From contig CAWAKK010000009.1 of the NCBI GenBank assembly GCA_963782605.1, positions 186,001 to 250,000 on the forward strand: 64,000 bases of DNA, in the 5' to 3' direction. Positions 61,352 to 64,000 of the stretch are shown here, piece after piece (within the stretch, counting starts at the first letter, position 1; each line of letters begins with the position of its first letter). Under the pieces are notes generated by a model, which was not told the DNA's origin, did no database searches, and worked only from the letters and a program-made list of their open reading frames with translations. The translations under genes and the position numbers were made by a program. Source of the stretch: JBDTSW01 sp963782605. Lineage in GTDB: Bacteria; Actinomycetota; Thermoleophilia; Solirubrobacterales; 70-9.

Positions 61352-61549
61352 CTAGGCGGGCGAGACGTTTACGGCCTTCGGGCCGCGGTCTGATTCCTCA
61401 GCGTCGAAGGTCACCTTCGCGCCCTCCTCGAGGGTGCTGGCGCCGCTGATTCCACTCTGGTGAACGAAGAGGTCCTTGCCGCCCTCGTCGGGCGTGATGA
61501 AGCCAAAGCGCTTCTCGTCGTTGAACCACTTCACCGTTCCGGTTGCCAT
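61352..61549 (-). CDS. cold-shock protein (CspA family)
   Basis: This 65-residue cold-shock protein has RNP1 as KRFGFIT and RNP2 as LFVHQSG. It starts ATGTVKWFNDEKRFGFITPD and binds single-stranded RNA and DNA as a chaperone. The usual K-G-F-G-F-I has Arg in place of Gly at RNP1, and H-x-S-A-I reads H-Q-S-G-I, so affinity may differ. AGGAG is 6 nt before the ATG at 61549. Confidence 0.93.
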   Translation of the reverse strand: MATGTVKWFNDEKRFGFITPDEGGKDLFVHQSGISGASTLEEGAKVTFDAEESDRGPKAVNVSPA

Positions 61550-61626
61550 GAAAACTCCTGAACTGTTGGGTGCTGATGAGCGCTTGAGCCTACAAGGGTG
61601 GACCGCCACGAGCACCCGGTTGCCGC

Positions 61627-62700
61627 TCACGGGAGGTGCGGCGTGGTCAGCTCCAGCAGGTCAGGCCACTCGGACGGTGGCGCGTCTGGACGGTGAATCT
61701 TCTCCGGGCGGCCGGAGGGAAGGTCGGCCAGGGCCGCGTGGTTTGAGGGCTGGCGAAGCTGTTCGACGACCGTGCGCTGAGCCACACCGATCGTCCGGTG
61801 GCGGTTGCGCCGGCTCATCAGGTTCGGGCCCATCGCATCGAGATCCTCTCCGGTGGGCTGGATCAGGACGACCTTGGCCCCTCGCTCACGGAGCTTGCGC
61901 GCTTCGCTTCCGAGCCGGCGGCCGGTGCCGTTGCGGAAGGCCCTCGCCGCCCACTCGCCTGGGTTCCAAGCGCGGGCGGGGTGGAGGGAGGACGTGGGGT
62001 TGAGGCAGACCACGAGGTCCAGGGACTCGTTGCGCACGATGTCCAGGTTGGACGTCGAGTACATGCCGCCGTCGACGTAGCGGTGCTCGCCGATCTGGAC
62101 GGGGTAGTAGAAGCCCGGGATGGCGCAGGAGGCGGCGACCGCATCGGCCAGCTCGGCTGGCGGTGACCCGTCGCGCCCAAAGGGCACCCGGCGGCCGGTG
62201 GCGTAGTCGCAGGCAACAACCCAGAGGTTGGGGTGGGGCGCCCAGCCGGCGGGGGCAACCCGGCGGATCGTCTCCTTGAGCGGCTCCGTTGAGACGAAGC
62301 CGCGAGGCACCCAGCCCAGGACCGCCGCCGACGGCGTGAACTTGTGCGGCGCCACCAGCGTGCGTAGCGCGAGCGACCATGACCCCGGCCCGACCGGCGG
62401 CCAGGCGCGCTCGAGCCCGAACCTGGCGCCCGCAGCCCGGTCGGCCTCGGCGGCTGGCCGTCCCGCAGCATCGACCACCCCCTCGAAAGTCTCGCCGGCG
62501 GAGTGGGCGACCATGAACCAGGGAGGGATGCCGCTGGCACACAGGGCACCGATCATCGAGCCCGCGGAGGTGCCCACGATCACGTCCGCCGAGGCGGGAT
62601 CCCACCCCGTCTCACGAGCGAGCGCATCGAGGCCACCCGTGAGCCAGGCACCACCCTGAAGCCCCCCGGCGCCGAGCACGAGCCCAACCCTCATCGCCAT
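61627..62700 (-). CDS. patatin-like phospholipase
   Basis: A 357-residue patatin. GLVLGAGGLQGGAW (residues 6-19) is the oxyanion loop, Ser45 in VGTSAGSM is the nucleophile (G-T-S-A-G), and the catalytic Asp is in YVDGGMYST (D-G-G). It deacylates phospholipids or other acyl esters in the cytosol. The ATG at 62700 is used because the frame upstream runs into the tRNA region. The C-terminal part lacks known domains. It extends the window's lipid theme. Confidence 0.88.
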   Translation of the reverse strand: MAMRVGLVLGAGGLQGGAWLTGGLDALARETGWDPASADVIVGTSAGSMIGALCASGIPPWFMVAHSAGETFEGVVDAAGRPAAEADRAAGARFGLERAWPPVGPGSWSLALRTLVAPHKFTPSAAVLGWVPRGFVSTEPLKETIRRVAPAGWAPHPNLWVVACDYATGRRVPFGRDGSPPAELADAVAASCAIPGFYYPVQIGEHRYVDGGMYSTSNLDIVRNESLDLVVCLNPTSSLHPARAWNPGEWAARAFRNGTGRRLGSEARKLRERGAKVVLIQPTGEDLDAMGPNLMSRRNRHRTIGVAQRTVVEQLRQPSNHAALADLPSGRPEKIHRPDAPPSEWPDLLELTTPHLP

Positions 62701-62757
62701 GAACGGATTGTGGTCTAACCGGCGGCGGCGAATCGAGTGGCTACAGTTGCCCGTTCC

Positions 62758-62841
62758 GCGGCTGTGGCGGAACTGGTAGACGCGCACGGTTCAGGTCCGT
62801 GTGGGCGAAAGCCCATGGGGGTTCGACTCCCTCCAGCCGCA
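62758..62841 (+). tRNA. tRNA-Leu (CAG)
   Basis: The acceptor stem GCGGCTG pairs with CAGCCGC (62834-62840), with A as discriminator. The anticodon stem CACGG/CCGTG holds loop TTCAGGT, so the anticodon is CAG. A long variable arm (TGGGC-GAAA-GCCCA) marks a class II tRNA. The 3' CCA is not encoded. Confidence 0.95.
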
Positions 62842-62843
62842 CC

Positions 62844-62867
62844 TTTTCGGCCCCGATCGGGCCAAAA
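62844..62867. repeat. inverted repeat between two tRNA genes
   Basis: TTTT-C-GGCCC (62844-62853) and GGGCC-AAAA (62859-62867) pair around a 5 nt loop with one bulged C. It lies just after the tRNA-Leu gene and could be a processing or termination hairpin. Confidence 0.35.
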
Positions 62868-62892
62868 CCCGTTGCTAGAATCGCGCCCTCGC

Positions 62893-62965
62893 GCCGCTAT
62901 CGTCTAGGGGACTAGGACGCCGGATTCTCAGTCCGGAAACCGGGGTTCGAATCCCCGTAGCGGTG
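62893..62965 (+). tRNA. tRNA-Glu (CTC)
   Basis: The acceptor stem GCCGCTA pairs with TAGCGGT with a G-U at the end, and the discriminator is G. The anticodon stem CCGGA/TCCGG holds TTCTCAG, giving anticodon CTC for the GAG codon. The T arm reads CGGGGTTCGAATCCCCG. Confidence 0.95.
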
Positions 62966-62969
62966 CCTT

Positions 62970-62997
62970 CCGAAATCCCTGCTAGTCGGGGGTTTTT
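62970..62997 (+). terminator. rho-independent terminator after tRNA-Glu
   Basis: CCGA pairs with TCGG (or, in an alternative fold, ATCCC with GGGGG) and the hairpin is followed by TTTTT. It lies 5 nt after the tRNA gene. It is the clearest T-run terminator I found in the window. Confidence 0.55.
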
Positions 62998-63037
62998 CTA
63001 TAGATTGACGGCGAAGCCAGGCGATGAAAGAGTGGCG

Positions 63038-63059
63038 GATTGCAACCCGATTGCAACCC
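63038..63059 (+). repeat. tandem 11 bp repeat
   Basis: GATTGCAACCC occurs twice in direct tandem. It lies in the gap between tRNA-Glu and the last gene, which otherwise holds only a short A run and no coding signal that I can see. Confidence 0.6.
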
Positions 63060-63190
63060 CCGCTCCCACGAAAAAACCGGTAGCGATTCGGCAGCCTGCC
63101 TCGCGCACGCTTCAGTGTCCGTTCGCGGCGAAACGAGCCGCGCCTGGCACGAAACTCCTCCCACGGGCTGTAGGGCGAACGTCTGCCCAT

Positions 63191-63196
63191 TAGCTT
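63191..63196 (+). promoter_or_regulatory. putative -10 element, alpha/beta hydrolase
   Basis: TAGCTT ends 6 nt before the ATG at 63203. It fits the leaderless layout; a short AGG sequence in the gap is too close to the start to be a good ribosome site. Confidence 0.38.
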
Positions 63197-63202
63197 TGCA
63201 GG

Positions 63203-63994
63203 ATGCCCGAAGCTGAGGTCAACGGGATACGGCTCTACTACGAGGAGCTCGGCGAGGGGGTGCCAACCGTCTGCGTCCACGGCGGGGGTAGCTCTGCGGT
63301 GATGTGGAGCGACGCAGTCGTGAGGCTGGCAGCCCTCGGCCGCGTGATCTCCTACGACCGGCGCGGGTGCGGGCGGAGCGAGCGCCCGGTGCCCTACGAG
63401 CAGACCACGGTGAGCGGGCAGGCGGATGATGCAGCCGCGCTGCTCGATGCGCTCGAGGCCGTGCCGGCGATCGTCATCGGCCGGAGCTACGGGGGAGCGG
63501 TGGCGATCGACCTCGCGCTTCGCTATCCCGATCAGGTGCGGGCGCTGATCCTGCTCGAGGGCGACGCCCTCGGCCTCTCGCCCGCGGGGCTGGAGTGGAC
63601 GAGGGGCCTGGATGGGCGCCTGCGCGACGTGGCTGCGCAGGACGGCGTCGACGCCGTTTACGAGGCACTGATCGAGGAGGTGATGGGCGAGGGCGCCTGG
63701 GACTCGTTCCCGGAGGAGGTAAAGCGGGTGCTGACGCAGAACGGACCCGCGCTGCTCGCGGAGCTTCACTACGTCGACGAACCAATGCCTGACGCCGCCG
63801 CCTTCGCCACCATCGATGCGCCCGCCCTGCTGGTGGCCGCCTCCGACTCACCGCCCGAGCAGCGCGACATGACCGAGAGGATGGCCGAGGTGCTTCCAAA
63901 CGCGCGTCTGGTGCGGGTCGGGGGCGGTCACCTGATCGACCCGGCGGGCCCGGAGGTACTCGCCTTCATCAAGGACGTGCGCGCGACCGGTTAG
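63203..63994 (+). CDS. alpha/beta hydrolase
   Basis: A 263-residue alpha/beta hydrolase. The oxyanion loop is VCVHGGGSSAVMW, the nucleophile elbow VIGRSYGGAVAI (Ser in G-R-S-Y-G), a candidate acid is in LVAASDSPPEQ and the His in GGGHLIDPAGP. A helical cap lies between. It should hydrolyse a small ester; relatives include epoxide hydrolases and haloperoxidase-like enzymes. TAGCTT ends 6 nt before the ATG. The gene is complete, stopping 6 bp before the window's right edge. Confidence 0.85.
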   Translation: MPEAEVNGIRLYYEELGEGVPTVCVHGGGSSAVMWSDAVVRLAALGRVISYDRRGCGRSERPVPYEQTTVSGQADDAAALLDALEAVPAIVIGRSYGGAVAIDLALRYPDQVRALILLEGDALGLSPAGLEWTRGLDGRLRDVAAQDGVDAVYEALIEEVMGEGAWDSFPEEVKRVLTQNGPALLAELHYVDEPMPDAAAFATIDAPALLVAASDSPPEQRDMTERMAEVLPNARLVRVGGGHLIDPAGPEVLAFIKDVRATG

Positions 63995-64000
63995 CCAGAC

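Noticed and set aside
62742..62747. TACAGT as promoter of tRNA-Leu
   Set aside because: The hexamer is placed well, but no -35 element is seen at a proper distance and nothing distinguishes it from chance.
62893..62965. tRNA-Glu as an integration (att) site
   Set aside because: No second copy of the 3' end and no integrase are in the window.

Overview
The window is about 64 kb of GC-rich DNA, dense with genes on both strands and with very short intergenic gaps. Its content points to a high-GC actinobacterium, most likely of the Thermoleophilia/Solirubrobacterales type. The supporting features are DivIVA-domain proteins, an MMPL exporter, WS/DGAT acyltransferase, DUF2252, DUF1206 and DUF4239 proteins, secreted enzymes carrying calcium-binding-type glycine/aspartate repeats, GTG/TTG starts, and many genes with a TANNNT -10 hexamer only 6-10 nt before the start codon (probably leaderless). 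The taxonomic placement is inference. I see no rRNA, CRISPR array, prophage, transposon or biosynthetic gene cluster.

Layout. 0-10.8 kb: partial class II glutamine amidotransferase, PLP aminotransferase, MsrA, DUF4239 protein, a diacylglycerol-kinase-family gene back to back with a PAP2 phosphatase, VTT membrane protein, PHP phosphoesterase, a membrane protein with two tandem DUF2238-like domains, CorA, and an FAD monooxygenase. 10.9-22.4 kb: YczE-like membrane protein behind a structured leader, two DivIVA-domain genes, GNAT/VOC pair, DUF1206 and PAP2, DHFR-like reductase, second diacylglycerol-kinase-family gene, amphi-Trp protein, CMD-family protein, MalT/LuxR regulator divergent from a CPA1 antiporter, DUF1269 protein. 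22.4-31.7 kb: decayed TetR gene beside an ester-cyclase-like gene; a SigG/SigJ-type sigma factor followed by GNAT, WS/DGAT and alpha/beta hydrolase genes; two VOC genes; an MFS exporter; a small winged-helix protein; RidA coupled to threonine dehydratase. 31.7-39.4 kb: a large secreted M14 carboxypeptidase, an ABC exporter pair, two LPG-synthase-type membrane proteins and a SHOCT peptide, four of these genes each carrying a one-base frameshift. 39.4-51.3 kb: a holin-like/alkaline-phosphatase-superfamily fusion, a DUF2252/AI-2E/SHOCT membrane operon, MBL hydrolase, DUF308 protein, two small exported proteins, VOC protein, MMPL exporter. 51.4-64 kb: metallophosphoesterase, two alpha/beta hydrolases, a membrane-anchored PI-PLC-X protein, membrane proteins, an intact ABC exporter pair, an M15 peptidase with glycine/aspartate repeats (frameshifted), cold-shock protein, patatin phospholipase, tRNA-Leu(CAG) and tRNA-Glu(CTC).

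Taken together, many genes act on lipids or the envelope: two diacylglycerol-kinase-family proteins and two PAP2 phosphatases (phosphatidate/diacylglycerol exchange), WS/DGAT (neutral lipid synthesis), patatin, PI-PLC-X, LPG-synthase-type membrane proteins, MMPL and ABC exporters, and two secreted peptidases. No single new defence or metabolic system stands out. The strongest observations are the leaderless-promoter pattern, the CTAG stop codons shared by convergent genes, a two-tier hairpin leader before the yczE-like gene, several unusual fusions, and a set of one-base frameshifts that need checking against reads.
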